64,000 bases of DNA from Gallionella sp. GTDB taxonomy: Bacteria; Pseudomonadota; Gammaproteobacteria; Burkholderiales; Gallionellaceae. This document shows, piece by piece, positions 1-13,405 of this stretch. The stretch lies in NCBI GenBank assembly GCA_030682375.1, contig JAUXOL010000019.1:1-64000 (forward strand), given 5' to 3'. Below the pieces are notes generated by a model. The model worked only from the letters and a program-made list of their open reading frames with translations, was not told the DNA's origin and ran no database searches. Positions within the stretch are counted from its first letter, which is position 1. Each line of letters starts with the position of its first letter. The position numbers were made by a program, and so were the translations under genes.

Positions 1-3000
1 CTCGGCAACCGTAGATGGCACCGGCAACGCGCTCGATAACGTCCTCACCGGCAACGCCAACGACAACACGCTGACTGGGCTGGCTGGCAACGACACGCTG
101 GATGGCGGGCTGGGCGCGGATATGCTGCTGGGCGGCACGGGTGACGACACCTACTTCGTGGACAACCTTGGCGATGCAGTCATTGAAAACGCGGGTGAAG
201 GCGTGGACTTGGTCAAGTCCGGCATCACCTACACCCTCACCGACAACGTCGAAAACCTCACCCTCACCGGCACGGCAAATCTTGCTGGCACCGGCAACGT
301 GCTGGACAACGTCATCACCGGCAACGCCGCCGCCAACACCCTGATGGGCTTGGAAGGCAACGACACGCTGGATGGCAAGGGCGGTGCGGACGTGATGCTG
401 GGCGGCACCGGCAATGACACCTACGCGGTGGACAATGCAGGCGATGTCGTGATTGAACTGGCGGGCGAAGGCACCGACACCGTGCGATCCGGCATCGACT
501 ACACCCTCGGCGACAATGTCGAGAATCTCACTCTCACCGGCAGTGCAATCTCCGGCACCGGCAATGCACTGGACAACGTCATCGTCGGTAATTCCGGCCA
601 CAACATTCTGGATGGCGGTATCGGCGCTGATGCCATGTACGGCGGCTACGGCAACGACACCTATCTCCTCGATAACACCGGCGACACGGTCACGGAATAC
701 GCAGGCCAAGGCACCGACACCGTCATCGCGCCCTTCGACTACACACTGGGCGCGAATGTCGAGAACCTCACTCTCACCGATGGTGCAGCACTCACCGGCA
801 CCGGCAACGAACTCGACAACGTCATCACCGGTAACAGCAACGGCAATACGCTCACGGGCGGTGCTGGCAACGACACGCTGGACGGTCGCGCGGGTGCGGA
901 CATGCTGATCGGCGGCAGCGGCAATGACACCTACATCGTGGACAACCTGCTCGACACCACCATCGAAGCGGCAGGCGAGGGTATCGACACCGTCAAGAGC
1001 AATCTGACCTGGACGCTGTCGGATAACCTCGATAACCTCACCCTCACCGGAACCGATGCTATCGACGGCACGGGCAACGTGCTCGATAACGTCATCACCG
1101 GCAATGCGGCGGATAACACATTCACCGCGCTGGAAGGCAACGACACCCTCGACGGCGGTGCGGGCGCGGATGCCATGCTGGGCGGCACCGGCAACGACAC
1201 CTACGTGGTGGACAATGCGGGCGACCTCGTAATCGAAAACGCAGCCGAAGGCACCGACCAAGTCAAATCCTCCATCACCTACACCCTCACCGACAATGTA
1301 GAAAACCTCACCCTGACCGGCATTGCAGGGCAGACGCATCCAACCATCGACGGCACCGGCAACGTGCTCGACAACGTCATCGTCGGCAACGATGCCGCCA
1401 ACACCCTCTCCGGACTGGAAGGCAACGACTCGCTGGATGGCGGCAAAGGCGCGGACACCCTGCTGGGCGGTGCGGGGGACGACTCCTACATCGTGGACAA
1501 CACCGGCGACATCATCGTGGAAAGTCTCAACGAAGGCATGGACAACGTTCAAGCCAGCGTCAGCTATACGCTGAGCGACAACGTCGAGAACCTCACCCTG
1601 ACCGGTACGGCAGCGATCAACGGCACGGGCAATGTGCTGGACAACACCATCGTAGGCAATGGCGGCAACAACACGCTGGACGGCGGCGCGGGCGTGGACA
1701 CCATGGCGGGCGGTGCAGGCAACGATACCTACATCGTGGACAACAGCGCCGATGTGGTAACCGAAAATGCCGGTGCTGGCACGGACCGCGTGTACGCCTC
1801 GGCGGACTACGCGCTCTCCGACAATGTCGAAAATCTCACCTTGACCGGCTCGGCCAACATTAACGCCAGCGGCAACGCGCAAGACAATGCGCTCACCGGC
1901 AATGCCGGAGACAACATTCTCTCCGGTCTGGCAGGCAACGACACGCTGGTGGGCGATGCGGGCAACGATGTTCTGGATGGCGGCACAGGCGCGGATGCCA
2001 TGTCCGGCGGCACGGGCAACGACATCTACATCGTGGACAATCTCGGCGATGTCGTCACAGAGAATCTGGACGAAGGCATGGACACCGTGCAATCCTCCAT
2101 CAGCTACACCCTCACCGACAACGTCGAAAATCTTACTCTCACCGGTTTAGCCGCGATTGACGGCACGGGCAACGCACTCGACAACGCCCTCACCGCCAAC
2201 GACAGCGGCAATACCTTGAGCGGCCTCGACGGCAACGACACACTCACCGGCGGTGCGGGCAACGACACGCTGGACGGCGGCCTCGGTGCGGACAGCATGG
2301 TGGGTGCGGCGGGCGATGACACCTATATCGTGGACAATCCTTCGACAGGCTCAGGACAGGCGCAAGGCGACGTGGTGGTTGAACTGGCGGGCAATGGCAT
2401 CGACACCGTGCAATCTTCCATCAGCTACGCGCTGACCGACAATGTCGAGAACCTCGCCCTCACCGGTGCGGCGAATCTGGACGGCACCGGCAACGCGCTG
2501 GACAACAGCATCACCGGCAACAGCGGGGCGAACATCATCGATGGCGGTGCAGGTGCGGACACCATGGCCGGCGGTGCGGGCAACGACACCTACATCGTGG
2601 ACAACAGCGCCGATGCCGTGATCGAGCTGGCTGGAGCAGGCACGGACAGCGTATTCGCCTCGGCGGATTACACACTATCCGCCAATGTGGAAAACCTCAC
2701 GCTCACCGGCACTGACAACCTCAACGGTACCGGCAACGCGCTCGACAACCTCATCACCGGCAACGATGGCGACAACGCCCTCAGCGGCATGGCGGGCAAC
2801 GACACGCTGGACGGCGGTGCGGGCGTGGATACGATGGCGGGCGGAGTGGGTAACGACACCTACTATGTGGACAACACCGCCGATGTCATCGCGGAGAACC
2901 TCAACGAAGGCACGGACAGCGTCTATGCCTCGGCGACCTACACGCTCTCCGACAACATCGAGAATCTCACGCTCACCGGTGCAGCCAATATCGACGGCAC

Positions 3001-6000
3001 GGGCAATGCGCTGAACAACGCCATTACCGGCAATAGCGGCACGAACGTGCTGGACGGCGGTGCTGGCGCGGACACCATGACCGGTGGCGCAGGCAACGAC
3101 ACCTACATCGTCGATAACGCGGGCGACAAGACGGTCGAGGCGCTGAATGCAGGTATCGATACCGTGCTTTCTTCGGTGAGCTACACCCTGGCTTCCAATG
3201 TCGAAAACCTCACCCTCACCGGGGCGGCCAACATCAACGCGACCGGCAACGAGCTGAACAATATCCTGATCGGCAACACCGCCAACAACGGGCTATACGG
3301 CTTGGCTGGCAACGACACACTGATCGGCGGTGCAGGCAACGATACGTTGGATGGCGGCACGGGGGCGGATGCGATGTCGGGCAATGTGGGCGACGACACC
3401 TATGTCGTCGACAACGCGGGCGACGCGGTGACGGAGAATGTCGATGAGGGCATCGACACCGTGCAGTCTTCCATCACTTACACGCTGGGCGCGAACGTCG
3501 AGAATCTGACCCTGACCGGCACGGCTGCAATCAACGGTATGGGCAACGCGCTGGACAACGTGATCGTCGGCAACAACGGCAGCAACGTTTTGTCCGGCAT
3601 GGACGGCAACGACACGCTGACGGGCAACTCCGGTAACGACACGCTGAACGGAGGCACGGGTGCGGATGCGATGGCGGGCGGGCTCGGCAACGATACCTAT
3701 GTGGTGGACAATGCGGGCGACATCGTCACCGAAGCGTTGAATGCGGGAACCGATCTGGTGCAATCCAGCGTTACCTACACGCTGACCTCGAACGTCGAGA
3801 ACCTCACGCTGACCGGCGCGGACATCATCGATGGCACGGGCAACACGCTCAACAACGTCATCACCGGCAACACCTCGGCGAACGTGCTGGACGGCGGGGC
3901 GGGAGCCGACACGATCTATGCGGGCACGGGCGATGACACGCTGATCGGCGGTGACGGCAACGATGCGCTCTACGGCGAGGCGGACAACGATTTGCTGCAA
4001 GGCAACGCGGGCAACGACATGCTGGATGGCGGCGTTGGCGCAGACACCATGCAGGGCGGCTTGAACGACGATACCTACGTGGTGGACAACGTCGGCGACC
4101 TTGTCGTGGAAAATCTTGCCGAAGGAACGGATCTCGTTCAATCCGGCATCACTTACACGCTCACGGATAACACCGAAAACCTCACCTTGACCGGCACGGC
4201 GGCGATCAACGGCACGGGAAATATCCTCGACAACATCATCCTCGGCAATAGCGCAGCGAACGTCCTGACCGGTCTGGAAGGCAACGACACGCTGAACGGC
4301 GGCGCGGGCGCGGACACCATGCTGGGCGGTACCGGCAACGACACCTACGTGGTGGACAACGCCGGCGATCTCGTCATCGAGAATCTTGATGAAGGTATCG
4401 ACAACGTGCAATCCGGCATCAGTTACACGCTGACCGACAATGTCGAGAACCTCACTCTGACCGGCAGCGCCTCGATCAACGGCACGGGCAACGCGCTGGA
4501 CAACGTGATTGTCGGCAACGCCGGGAACAACATCCTCTCCGGCCTGGACGGAAACGACACACTGACCGGGAATGCGGGCAACGATACGCTGAACGGCGGG
4601 ACGGGGGCGGACAGTATGAGCGGCGGCGCGGGCAACGACGTTTACGTGGTGGATAACGCGGGCGACATCGTCACCGAAGGCCTGAATGCGGGAACCGATC
4701 TGGTGCAATCCGGCATCACCTACACGCTTGCCGCGAACGTCGAAAATTTGACGCTGACCGGTGCGGACATCATCGACGGCACGGGCAACACGCTCAACAA
4801 CGTCATCACCGGCAACGCGTCGAACAACGTCATAGACGGCGGTGCGGGAGCCGATTCGCTTTATGCGGGAGCAGGCGATGACACGCTGCTGGGCGGTGCG
4901 GGTAACGACATTTTGGATGGCGGTGTAGGTGCGGACGCGATGTACGGTGGTTTGAACGACGATACCTATGTGGTGGATAACGCAGGCGATCTGGTCACGG
5001 AGAACCTGAACGAGGGCATAGACCTCGTGCAATCGTCCATCACCTACACGCTGACCGACAACGTCGAGAATCTCACGCTGACCGGTGCGGCCAGCATTGA
5101 CGGTACTGGCAACATGCTCAATAACGTCATCCTCGGCAACACGGGCAACAACGTCCTCTCCGGGCTGGAAGGCAACGATATGCTGAACGGCGGCGCGGGC
5201 GCGGATACCATGTTGGGCGGCAGCGGCAACGATACCTTTGTCGTGGACAACGCGGGCGATCTCGTTATCGAGAATCTCGATGAGGGAATCGACAGCGTTC
5301 AATCCAGTATCACCTACACGCTAACCGACAATGTTGAGAACCTGACCCTGACTGGCACGGCCTCAATCAATGGTACCGGCAATGCGTTGGATAATGTGAT
5401 CGTGGGCAATACCGGCAACAACGTGCTTTCCAGTTTGGAAGGTAACGACACGTTGACGGGTAATGCAGGCAACGATACGTTGGACGGCGGGCTGGGCGTG
5501 GACGCCATGGCGGGGGGCGCGGGCGACGACATTTATGTGGTGGACAATATCGGCGATGTCGTAACGGAAGCGGCAAACTCCGGCACGGACACGGTGCGGT
5601 CTTCCATCACTTACACCCTGGGCGCGAACGTCGAGAGTCTCGCGCTCACCGGTACGGACGCCATCGATGGCACGGGCAATACCTTGAACAACGCGATCAC
5701 CGGCAACGCGGCGGCAAACGTGCTGGATGGCGGTGCGGGTGCGGACAGCATGGCGGGCGGGGCGGGCGACGATACATACGTGGTGGACAACTCCGGCGAT
5801 GTGGTCACCGAGGCGCTGAATGCGGGCATCGACACCGTTCGATCTTCCATCACCTACACACTGACGGCGAATGTCGAAAACCTCACCTTGACCGGTGCTG
5901 CCGCGATCAACGGCACGGGCAACGCGCTGGACAACATGATCGTCGGCAATGCGGCGGCCAACGTGTTGAACGGAGGGGCGGGCGCGGACACGATGCAGGG

Positions 6001-7260
6001 CGGTGCGGGCAACGATACCTACATCGTCGATAACATCGGCGACGTGGTGGCGGAAAGCGTCAGTGAGGGTACGGACTCGGTGCAGTCCAGCGTGACTTAC
6101 ACGCTCTCCGACAACGTCGAGAACCTCACGCTCACCGGTACGGCTGCGGTCAACGGTACGGGCAATGCGCTGGACAATGTCATCACCGGCAACAGCGGGG
6201 TGAACGTATTGGCCGGTCTGGAGGGCAACGATACCTACTACGTGGACAGCACCGCCGATGTGGTGGTGGAGAATGCGGGAGCAGGCATCGATAGCGTGAA
6301 CTCGTCGGCAACTTACGCGCTGGGCGACAACGTCGAGACCCTTACTCTGACAGGGACTGCCGCGATCAATGGCACGGGCAATGCGCAGGACAACACGCTT
6401 ACCGGCAACAGCGGCAACAATGTGCTGGATGGTGGTGCGGGCGCGGACGTCATGGCGGGCGGGGCGGGCAACGACACCTATGTGGTGGACAATGTCGGCG
6501 ATATCGTGACGGAAGCGCTGAACGCGGGCACGGACACGGTGCTATCCGGCATCGATTACACCCTCGGCAGCAATCTGGAAAATCTCACCCTCACCGGAGT
6601 GGATGCGCTCAGCGCCACCGGCAACGCGCTCGACAACACGATCACCGGCAACGCGGGCGACAACCTGATCGACGGCGGAACCGGTGCGGATGTGATGGCG
6701 GGTGGCGCCGGCAACGATACTTACGTGGTGGACAACGCGGGCGATGTCGTCGTGGAGGCGCTGAACGAGGGCTACGATACTGTACTGGCCGGCGCGAATT
6801 ACACGCTGGGTGCCAACCTCGAAAACCTGACGCTCACGGGGTCGCTCGGCATCAGCGGAACCGGCAACGCGCAGGATAATGTGATTACCGGAAACGCGGG
6901 CAACAACACGCTCAGCGGCGAGGCTGGGAACGATACGCTGGACGGCGGCCTGGGGGCCGATAGCATGCTTGGCGGCGCGGGCGACGACACTTACATCGTC
7001 GACAATGCGGGCGATGTCGTCACGGAGAACGTCAATGCCGGAATCGACACGGTGCTATCCAACGTGAGCTACACGCTTACCGACAACGTCGAGAACCTTG
7101 TCCTGACCGGGGCGGCGGATATCGATGCCGCCGGCAATGCGGGCGATAACGCTCTCACCGGCAACAGCGGTGCGAATGTGCTCGACGGCGGCGCGGGGGC
7201 GGATACATTGATCGGCGGACAAGGCAACGACACTCTGCTGGGCGGCGCGGGCAACGACCG
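1..7260 (+). repeat. Coding array of [12 protein letters not shown] modules
   Basis: Imperfect tandem repeats of about 250-400 bp, all in one frame. Module length varies because the number of nonapeptide pairs between DNxITGN and DTYxVDN differs from copy to copy. Recurrent DNA blocks such as GGCAACGACACGCTGGA give the region high internal similarity, so copy number changes by recombination and assembly collapse are both possible. Confidence 0.9.
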
Positions 7261-10012
7261 CTACGTGTTCAATCCCGGCGATGGCGCGGATACCATCGTC
7301 GATGCACAGGGGAGCGACACGCTGTTTATCGGCGGCGGTCTGACCGAAGCCAATCTGGAAGGCGTTCGCGATGGCGACAACATGGTCGTCAACGTGCTCG
7401 GCACAACCGACTTCATCACGCTGACCGGCTGGTTCGTGCAGGGCGAAGGCGTGCATCGCATCGAGTTCGCCGACGGCTCGTTCCTCGATGCGGCAGGTAT
7501 CGAAGGATTGTTGAACCGTCCTCCGGTCGCCAACCCGGACGCGATTACCGCGTTTGAAGACGGCGGTGTGGTGAACGTGCCGACAGCGACCTTGCTTGCG
7601 AACGATACCGATCCGAATACCAATGATGTGATTTCCATCGTTTCCGTCGGCGCTTCTGCTGTCGGCGCATCCGTTGCCCTGGTAAACGGCCAGGTGCAAT
7701 ACGACATCGGTAACGGCTATCAGGAACTGGGCGCAGGACAAACCGTAGCCGATAGTTTTGTCTATACGATCAGCGACAGCAAGGGGGCTACCGCAAGCAG
7801 TGTAGTGAATGTCACCATCGCCGGCGTGAACGACGCTCCGGTGACTGCCGCAGACGACGCGACAGCCTTGCAGGAAGACACGAGCATCACCGCCAGCGGC
7901 AATGTGCTCATCAACGACAGCGATGTCGATCAAGGCACAGTGCTCAGCGTGGCGAATGCCGGTGTGTTCGCGGGGCAATACGGCCAACTCACGTTGGCTG
8001 AGGACGGCAGCTACAGCTACGCGCTGGACAACGCCTCGCCTAGCGTCCAGTCGCTGGCGGAAGGGCAGGTCGTCGCCGACACCTTTGTCTATGAAGCCAC
8101 CGACGGCATCGCATCGACACCGTCTACGCTCACCGTCAGCATCGCCGGCACCAACGATGCTCCGGTTGTCACCGCCGACACAGCCTCAGTGCAGGAAGAT
8201 GTCACCCTCATCGCGACCGGCAACGTGCTCGCCAACGACAGCGACGTCGATCAGGGTGCAGTGCTCAGCGTGGCGAATACGGGCGTGTTTGTCGGCAATT
8301 ACGGTCAGCTCACCTTGGCAGTGGACGGCAACTACAGCTACGCGTTGGACAATGGTTCGTTGGGTGTCCAGAGTCTGGCCGAGGGGCAGGTTGTTACCGA
8401 GTCCTTTGCCTATGAATCCACCGATGGCTTCGTCTCGACGCCATTCACGCTGATTGTCAGCATCACCGGCACCAACGATGCTCCGGCGGTCGTGGCCGAT
8501 ACAGCCTCGGTGCAGGAAGATTTCAGTCTCACCGTTGTCGGTAACGTGCTCGTTAATGACAGCGATGTCGATCAGGGTACCGTGCTCAGTGTGGCGAATG
8601 CCGACGTATTTGTCGGCAGCTATGGACAGCTCACGCTGAACGCAGACGGCAATTACAACTATGCGTTGGATAACGCCTCTCTGGGTGTCCAGTCGCTGGC
8701 CGAAGGACAGGTCGTCACCGAGACCTTTGCCTATGAAGCCACCGATGGCCTCGTCTCGACGCCATCCACGCTGACTGTCAGCATCACCGGTACTAACGAT
8801 GCACCGGTGGTCGCCGCCGACACAGCCACAGTACAGGAAGACATCGCCATCGTTGCAACCGGCAACGTACTCGCCAACGACAGCGACGTGGATCAGGGCA
8901 CAGTCCTGAGCGTGGCCGATGCCGGCGTCAGGACAGGAATCTATGGCAGCTTGACGCTTGCGGCGGACGGCAGCTACACCTACCAACTCGACAATGCTTC
9001 CCCTGCGGTGCAGTCGCTGGGGCGCGATGCACGAGTCGTCGAGCATTTCGGCTATACCGCGACGGACGGCATCGCTGGTACAGCCTCGGTGTTGGATGTA
9101 TTCCTGAGCGGGGCGAACGACGCTCCCATTCTCGTCGCGCCGTTGGAAGATATGAGTCTCAAGCGCGACAAGGATTTCTCATGGCAGCTCCCGGCCGGAA
9201 GTTTTATCGACATCGACCAAGGCGATAAGCTCGATTATGTGGCGACCATGGCAGACGGCTCCGCGCTGCCGGAGTGGCTGTGCTTTGATGCCGCCACGTT
9301 GACCTTTTCGGGTGAAGCGCCCAAAGAGAAAGGATTTGTGGATATCCGGCTGACAGCAACGGACAGCGTGGCCGCTACCGGCAACTCGGTCGGCAGCCTC
9401 TCCGTTTCGGATGTTTTCCGTATTTCGATCGGACATGGCGACAAAGAAGGCTCGGCAGATTGTAACTTCAATGACGTCCGCGGTAATTCGTCTGGTCATC
9501 ACGGTGCGCAAGGCGGCCACGGCTCTCAAGCGGATCACTCGTCGAATTCGCATGGAAGCGAGTCCGATAATCGCTCTTCCGATTCCGGGAAACGCAAACG
9601 GGATGACCGCACGCAGGAGAACGATGGTTCCGGCAGCAGTCGCACCGAGGAACTGATTCGGGCGTGGTTCGAGGAAGAAAGCGCAAGCGAGCAGTATTCG
9701 TCTTTTAGCACACAGAGCCGTAAGGGGGGCAGAGGCAGCCAGACCGAGTGGCAGGTGAACCGGAATGTCGCCAGGGGTGTTGCCGGTGATGTCGGTTCGG
9801 AATGGGAGCGGATGAATGCGCGGCTCAAGCAGCATCTGGAACAGTCTGGCGACGACGGCGGTTCCGCTGCGGAGTTCGGCAGGGGTGCCAAGCCGTCTGG
9901 CCTGTTCGGTATGCAGAACTACTCCGGCATGACTCAGTTGGGCATGGGCAACAGCCAGCAGATGAAGGAATTCTCGGGCCTCAAGGAAGGGCTGGAACGA
10001 TTGGGTTGCTGA
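1..10012 (+). CDS. Giant RTX-type calcium-binding repeat protein (5' truncated by window)
   Basis: The reading frame is open from base 2, so the gene starts before the window; at least 3336 residues are visible. Up to about base 7260 it consists of modules of roughly 80-130 residues, each with nonapeptides of the GGxGNDTLxGG type followed by DTYxVDNAGD and a strand ending [10 protein letters not shown] count 26 copies of that last motif. A haemolysin-related domain follows (about 7260-7510), then a cadherin-like segment, four VCBS repeats, a dystroglycan/cadherin-like domain (9115-9440) and a Ser/His/Gly/Lys-rich tail ending GLERLGC. RTX repeats fold as calcium-bound beta rolls outside the cell after type I secretion; a surface adhesin or biofilm matrix protein is the likely role (inference). 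No HlyB-type exporter lies beside it in the window; the neighbouring efflux operon is MacB-type. Codon use matches the neighbours. Confidence 0.9.
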   Translation, partial: SATVDGTGNALDNVLTGNANDNTLTGLAGNDTLDGGLGADMLLGGTGDDTYFVDNLGDAVIENAGEGVDLVKSGITYTLTDNVENLTLTGTANLAGTGNVLDNVITGNAAANTLMGLEGNDTLDGKGGADVMLGGTGNDTYAVDNAGDVVIELAGEGTDTVRSGIDYTLGDNVENLTLTGSAISGTGNALDNVIVGNSGHNILDGGIGADAMYGGYGNDTYLLDNTGDTVTEYAGQGTDTVIAPFDYTLGANVENLTLTDGAALTGTGNELDNVITGNSNGNTLTGGAGNDTLDGRAGADMLIGGSGNDTYIVDNLLDTTIEAAGEGIDTVKSNLTWTLSDNLDNLTLTGTDAIDGTGNVLDNVITGNAADNTFTALEGNDTLDGGAGADAMLGGTGNDTYVVDNAGDLVIENAAEGTDQVKSSITYTLTDNVENLTLTGIAGQTHPTIDGTGNVLDNVIVGNDAANTLSGLEGNDSLDGGKGADTLLGGAGDDSYIVDNTGDIIVESLNEGMDNVQASVSYTLSDNVENLTLTGTAAINGTGNVLDNTIVGNGGNNTLDGGAGVDTMAGGAGNDTYIVDNSADVVTENAGAGTDRVYASADYALSDNVENLTLTGSANINASGNAQDNALTGNAGDNILSGLAGNDTLVGDAGNDVLDGGTGADAMSGGTGNDIYIVDNLGDVVTENLDEGMDTVQSSISYTLTDNVENLTLTGLAAIDGTGNALDNALTANDSGNTLSGLDGNDTLTGGAGNDTLDGGLGADSMVGAAGDDTYIVDNPSTGSGQAQGDVVVELAGNGIDTVQSSISYALTDNVENLALTGAANLDGTGNALDNSITGNSGANIIDGGAGADTMAGGAGNDTYIVDNSADAVIELAGAGTDSVFASADYTLSANVENLTLTGTDNLNGTGNALDNLITGNDGDNALSGMAGNDTLDGGAGVDTMAGGVGNDTYYVDNTADVIAENLNEGTDSVYASATYTLSDNIENLTLTGAANIDGTGNALNNAITGNSGTNVLDGGAGADTMTGGAGNDTYIVDNAGDKTVEALNAGIDTVLSSVSYTLASNVENLTLTGAANINATGNELNNILIGNTANNGLYGLAGNDTLIGGAGNDTLDGGTGADAMSGNVGDDTYVVDNAGDAVTENVDEGIDTVQSSITYTLGANVENLTLTGTAAINGMGNALDNVIVGNNGSNVLSGMDGNDTLTGNSGNDTLNGGTGADAMAGGLGNDTYVVDNAGDIVTEALNAGTDLVQSSVTYTLTSNVENLTLTGADIIDGTGNTLNNVITGNTSANVLDGGAGADTIYAGTGDDTLIGGDGNDALYGEADNDLLQGNAGNDMLDGGVGADTMQGGLNDDTYVVDNVGDLVVENLAEGTDLVQSGITYTLTDNTENLTLTGTAAINGTGNILDNIILGNSAANVLTGLEGNDTLNGGAGADTMLGGTGNDTYVVDNAGDLVIENLDEGIDNVQSGISYTLTDNVENLTLTGSASINGTGNALDNVIVGNAGNNILSGLDGNDTLTGNAGNDTLNGGTGADSMSGGAGNDVYVVDNAGDIVTEGLNAGTDLVQSGITYTLAANVENLTLTGADIIDGTGNTLNNVITGNASNNVIDGGAGADSLYAGAGDDTLLGGAGNDILDGGVGADAMYGGLNDDTYVVDNAGDLVTENLNEGIDLVQSSITYTLTDNVENLTLTGAASIDGTGNMLNNVILGNTGNNVLSGLEGNDMLNGGAGADTMLGGSGNDTFVVDNAGDLVIENLDEGIDSVQSSITYTLTDNVENLTLTGTASINGTGNALDNVIVGNTGNNVLSSLEGNDTLTGNAGNDTLDGGLGVDAMAGGAGDDIYVVDNIGDVVTEAANSGTDTVRSSITYTLGANVESLALTGTDAIDGTGNTLNNAITGNAAANVLDGGAGADSMAGGAGDDTYVVDNSGDVVTEALNAGIDTVRSSITYTLTANVENLTLTGAAAINGTGNALDNMIVGNAAANVLNGGAGADTMQGGAGNDTYIVDNIGDVVAESVSEGTDSVQSSVTYTLSDNVENLTLTGTAAVNGTGNALDNVITGNSGVNVLAGLEGNDTYYVDSTADVVVENAGAGIDSVNSSATYALGDNVETLTLTGTAAINGTGNAQDNTLTGNSGNNVLDGGAGADVMAGGAGNDTYVVDNVGDIVTEALNAGTDTVLSGIDYTLGSNLENLTLTGVDALSATGNALDNTITGNAGDNLIDGGTGADVMAGGAGNDTYVVDNAGDVVVEALNEGYDTVLAGANYTLGANLENLTLTGSLGISGTGNAQDNVITGNAGNNTLSGEAGNDTLDGGLGADSMLGGAGDDTYIVDNAGDVVTENVNAGIDTVLSNVSYTLTDNVENLVLTGAADIDAAGNAGDNALTGNSGANVLDGGAGADTLIGGQGNDTLLGGAGNDRYVFNPGDGADTIVDAQGSDTLFIGGGLTEANLEGVRDGDNMVVNVLGTTDFITLTGWFVQGEGVHRIEFADGSFLDAAGIEGLLNRPPVANPDAITAFEDGGVVNVPTATLLANDTDPNTNDVISIVSVGASAVGASVALVNGQVQYDIGNGYQELGAGQTVADSFVYTISDSKGATASSVVNVTIAGVNDAPVTAADDATALQEDTSITASGNVLINDSDVDQGTVLSVANAGVFAGQYGQLTLAEDGSYSYALDNASPSVQSLAEGQVVADTFVYEATDGIASTPSTLTVSIAGTNDAPVVTADTASVQEDVTLIATGNVLANDSDVDQGAVLSVANTGVFVGNYGQLTLAVDGNYSYALDNGSLGVQSLAEGQVVTESFAYESTDGFVSTPFTLIVSITGTNDAPAVVADTASVQEDFSLTVVGNVLVNDSDVDQGTVLSVANADVFVGSYGQLTLNADGNYNYALDNASLGVQSLAEGQVVTETFAYEATDGLVSTPSTLTVSITGTNDAPVVAADTATVQEDIAIVATGNVLANDSDVDQGTVLSVADAGVRTGIYGSLTLAADGSYTYQLDNASPAVQSLGRDARVVEHFGYTATDGIAGTASVLDVFLSGANDAPILVAPLEDMSLKRDKDFSWQLPAGSFIDIDQGDKLDYVATMADGSALPEWLCFDAATLTFSGEAPKEKGFVDIRLTATDSVAATGNSVGSLSVSDVFRISIGHGDKEGSADCNFNDVRGNSSGHHGAQGGHGSQADHSSNSHGSESDNRSSDSGKRKRDDRTQENDGSGSSRTEELIRAWFEEESASEQYSSFSTQSRKGGRGSQTEWQVNRNVARGVAGDVGSEWERMNARLKQHLEQSGDDGGSAAEFGRGAKPSGLFGMQNYSGMTQLGMGNSQQMKEFSGLKEGLERLGC
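2339..2365 (+). repeat. Short dispersed-repeat-like insertion inside an RTX module
   Basis: Where other modules read VDN-A-GDVV, this one reads [16 protein letters not shown], a net gain of eight residues. The inserted DNA contains TTCGACAGGCTCAGGACAGG, whose TTCGACAGGCTCAG core I recognise from memory as a short repeat common in environmental proteobacterial genomes. The frame is kept. Confidence 0.6.
7831..9114 (+). repeat. Four tandem VCBS repeats, 321 bp each
   Basis: Each unit begins with NDAP (bases near 7831, 8152, 8473 and 8794; the next NDAP is near 9115) and carries [17 protein letters not shown], YGQLTL or YGSLTL, DGxYxY and a closing STPxTLxVSIxGT strand; the last unit diverges at its end ([18 protein letters not shown]). 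This is the VCBS/cadherin-like pattern of large bacterial surface proteins. The exact 321-bp period points to recent duplication or homogenisation. Confidence 0.85.
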
Positions 10013-10026
10013 CCTTGCGATGCAAG

Positions 10027-10059
10027 AAAATGGCTAGCCGAGCGGGCTAGCCATTTTTT
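10027..10059 (+). terminator. Rho-independent terminator of the RTX gene
   Basis: AAAATGGCTAGCC and GGCTAGCCATTTT form a stem of about 13 bp around a short GAGCG loop, followed by a T run. It lies 15 bp after the stop codon. Confidence 0.85.
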
Positions 10060-10111
10060 CTGGATAACTGTGGTCCGGTTCGTTCCGGGAATGCGCGATA
10101 CCCGAAATAAC

Positions 10112-10133
10112 AAAGCCCTCGAATGAGGGCTTT
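10112..10133 (-). terminator. Terminator downstream of tRNA-Val
   Basis: AAAGCCCTC and GAGGGCTTT form a 9-bp stem with a four-base loop, just past the 3' end of the minus-strand tRNA. The minus-strand tail is T-rich but interrupted (GTTATTT). It could also act on plus-strand transcripts. Confidence 0.65.
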
Positions 10134-10141
10134 GCTTTATC

Positions 10142-10216
10142 TGGTGGGCGATACTGGGTTCGAACCAGTGACCCCTGCCGTGTGAAGGCAGTGCTCTACC
10201 GCTGAGCTAACCGCCC
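10142..10216 (-). tRNA. tRNA-Val (anticodon CAC)
   Basis: The 75-nt minus-strand cloverleaf has acceptor GGGCGGT/ATCGCCC, D arm GCTC/GAGC, anticodon stem CTGCC/GGCAG with loop TTCACAC (anticodon CAC, reads GUG), T loop TTCGAAC and an encoded CCA end. Confidence 0.95.
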
Positions 10217-10230
10217 TGAAGAGGACGCGA

Positions 10231-10260
10231 ATTAGACCACAACGGGGCGGGGGCAGTCAA
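10231..10260 (-). promoter_or_regulatory. Sigma-70 promoter of tRNA-Val
   Basis: On the minus strand TTGACT (complement of 10255-10260) and TCTAAT (complement of 10231-10236) are 18 bp apart, each 5/6 to consensus, about 15 bp upstream of the mature tRNA 5' end. Confidence 0.75.
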
Positions 10261-10308
10261 CGAATTGCGCGCGCTCATGATAAAAATTTTATTGCGCGGT
10301 GTTAGGGG

Positions 10309-11525
10309 TTATTGATAGCGCAAGGCCTCGATCGGGTCGAGCTGCGCGGCTTTTTTCGCGGGATAGAAGCCGAAGAAGATGCCGACCGCGGCGGCGACGC
10401 CGAATGCCACGACCACCGAACTGAGCGAGACGATCACCAGCGTGCCGGTGGTCGCTTCGACCAGCAGCGCACCGGCTATGCCCAGCAGCAGGCCGATGAA
10501 GCAGCCGACCACCGAGATGATGATGGCCTCCAGCAGGAACTGCAGCAGGATGTCGCGTTCGCGCGCGCCGATGGCCATGCGGATGCCGATCTCGCGGGTG
10601 CGTTCTGTCACCGACACCAGCATGATGTTCATGATGCCGATGCCGCCCACCAACAGCGACACCGAGGCGATCGCGCCGAGCAGCAGCGACATGATGCGCG
10701 TGCTCTCGGCGGCGGAGTCGGCCACGGCGGTGAGGTTGCGCAGGAAGAAGTCGCTGTCCATGCCTTCGCGGATGCGGTGGCGCTGGCGCAGCAATTCGGT
10801 CATTTCCTTTTCCACGGCAGGCATGATCTCCTGGGTGGTGGTCTGCACCATCACCATGCGCACCGATCCCGGAAATTGCGAGCCGAACACCTGGCGCTGC
10901 GCGGTGGTGAGCGGAACCAGAATGGTGTCGTCCTGGTCGCGCCCGTCCATGCCCTGTCCCTTGACGCCCAGCACACCGAGTATCACGAACGGACTCTGGC
11001 GGATGCGTATGGTTTTGCCGATGGGATTCTCGTCGCCGAAAAGGTTCTGCGCGGCGGTCTTGCCGATCAGTGCGACGCGCGTGGCGGAACGCACGTCCGA
11101 ATCGGTGAAGGCGTAGCCTGCGACCACCGGCCACGATCTCGCCTCCAGGTAGCCTGGCATGGTGCCGATCACCGAGGTGTTCCAGTTGTTGGGGCCGTAT
11201 ACCACCTGTGCGTTGCCGGAGTGGATGGGTGCGACGGCCTGTACGCCGGGCAGTTCTGCGATGGCTTCGGCGTCGCTGACTTTGAGCGTGTAACCGCCGC
11301 CGCTGCCGGAGCGCACGCCGCCTGCCTGCGAGCTGCCGGACAGCAGGATGAACAGATTGCTGCCCATCGCGCTGATGCTTTGTTTGATGGAATATTGTGC
11401 GCCTTGCCCGATGGACATCATCAGCACCACAGCGGCGACGCCGATCACCATGCCCAGCATGGTCAGGAAGGTGCGCATCCGGTTCGCGCCCATCGCGCGC
11501 CAGGCTTCGCCGAGCATCGCGAGCG

Positions 11526-11529
<4 letters not shown>
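10309..11529 (-). CDS. MacB-like ABC transporter permease (FtsX family)
   Basis: This 406-residue inner membrane permease has the MacB/FtsX layout: an N-terminal helix (MRTFLTMLGMVIGVAAVVLM), a long periplasmic domain of about 240 residues, then three C-terminal helices including the signature stretch GGIGIMNIMLVSVTERTREI. Such permeases use ATP hydrolysis by a partner ATPase to drive conformational pumping of substrates through a periplasmic adaptor and a TolC channel. The start chosen overlaps the ATPase stop by four bases (ATGA), which excludes a longer upstream reading frame that runs through the ATPase gene. E. coli MacB fuses ATPase and permease; here they are separate polypeptides. Substrate (peptide, siderophore, antibiotic) cannot be told from sequence. 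Last gene of a four-gene operon. Confidence 0.9.
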
Positions 11530-12232
<703 letters not shown>

Positions 12233-12233
<1 letters not shown>

Positions 12234-13405
12234 CAGAACATTCTCATGCGGGGAGCGGTGCTGCTGCCGGCACCGTTCGTCGCCTGCGTATCGCCGACGA
12301 CGACCTTGTCGCCGATATTGAGTTCGCCGCCGATTATCTCGGTGTTGCGATTGTCGGTGATGCCGAGCGACACTTCGACCGGCGCCGGTTTACCGTCCTT
12401 CAGCACATACACCTTGCCCGCGAAACCATCGGTTTTTGGTTTGCGGTTTGCGGTGGCGGCGCTCTTGTTCGCCTCGCCGTTGGCGGGCCGGAAGCGCAAC
12501 GCGGCATTAGGTACGAGCAGCGCTCCCTTGCGTTCCGCGACGGCGATGGTCACGTAAGCAGTCATGCCGGGCATCAGGATCTGATCGGGATTGTCCACGT
12601 CTATCACCACGTCGTAAGTGACGACGTTCTGTTGTGTGGTCGGGTTCAGCCGGATCTGGCGCACCGTTCCCTGGAAGCTGCGGTTGGGGAAGGCGTCCAC
12701 GCCGAAGCGTGCCGTCTGGCCGACGCGGATGCTGCCGATGTCGGCCTCGGCGAAATTCGCGTCGATCTGCATCTGCGACAGGTCCTGCGCGATCTTGAAC
12801 AGCGTGGGGGTCTGCAGGCTGGCGGCGACGGTCTGGCCGACATCCACCGTGCGATCCACCACGACGCCGGACACCGGCGAACGGATCACCGAGTAGTTCA
12901 GGTTGGCGCGATCTTTCTCGACCGCCGCGCGCGCCAGTTGCAACTGCGCTTCGGCGGCTTTCTTCGCCTGCACGGCGGTGTCGAACTCCTGGCGCGACAC
13001 GTATTCCTGGGCGTACAGGTCGCGCATGCGTTTCTCGTTGGCGCTGGCGAGATCCAGCGATGCGGTCGCGCTCAGTACGTTGGCGTGGCTCTGCTTCTGC
13101 TGTGCGGCGAGCAGGGCGTCGTCGAGTTCGAGCAGGATCTGTCCTTTTTCGACCTTGCTGTTGAAGTCCACATAGAGTCTCTTCACCGTGCCGGACACCT
13201 GGGTGCCCACGCTGACCAGCGACACCGGATTGATCGTGCCGTTGGCGGAGACGGTCTGACTGAGGTCGCCTTGCGCAATGCTTTCCACGCGGTATTGCTG
13301 CTCCGGCGCGGGTGCGGCGAACTGGCGGTAGGCCACGATGCCCGCACCTATCAGTGCGATGGCGAGCAGTGACATGGCGACAGGGGAGCGCAATAGCTTG
13401 TTCAT
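12233..13405 (-). CDS. Periplasmic adaptor (HlyD/MacA family membrane fusion protein)
   Basis: The protein has 390 residues. An N-terminal signal anchor (about residues 8-30) is followed by a barrel-sandwich/lipoyl half (VSVGTQVSGTVKRLYVDF), an alpha-helical hairpin rich in Ala/Gln/Lys, the second lipoyl half (IRSPVSGVVVDRTVDVGQTV), and beta-barrel and membrane-proximal domains. MacA-type adaptors bridge an ABC pump and the TolC channel across the periplasm. A Lys/Asn/Ala-rich insertion near residues 305-325 (ANGEANKSAATANRK) looks like a flexible loop. The start codon overlaps the TolC-like gene stop by three bases (ATGA context), placing it second in the operon. Confidence 0.93.

Noticed and set aside
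3293..5302. A 669-codon open frame on the minus strand inside the RTX gene
   Set aside because: It is antisense to the repeat array; the periodic sequence lacks stops in that frame, and the protein is a Val/His/Arg-rich repeat shadow with no family features.
1..7260. CRISPR-like regular repeats
   Set aside because: The repeats are long, degenerate, contiguous and in one coding frame; there are no unique spacers or cas genes.
7055..9046. Two long minus-strand open frames opposite the VCBS region
   Set aside because: They mirror the 321-bp coding repeats and have no ribosome site or recognisable domain.
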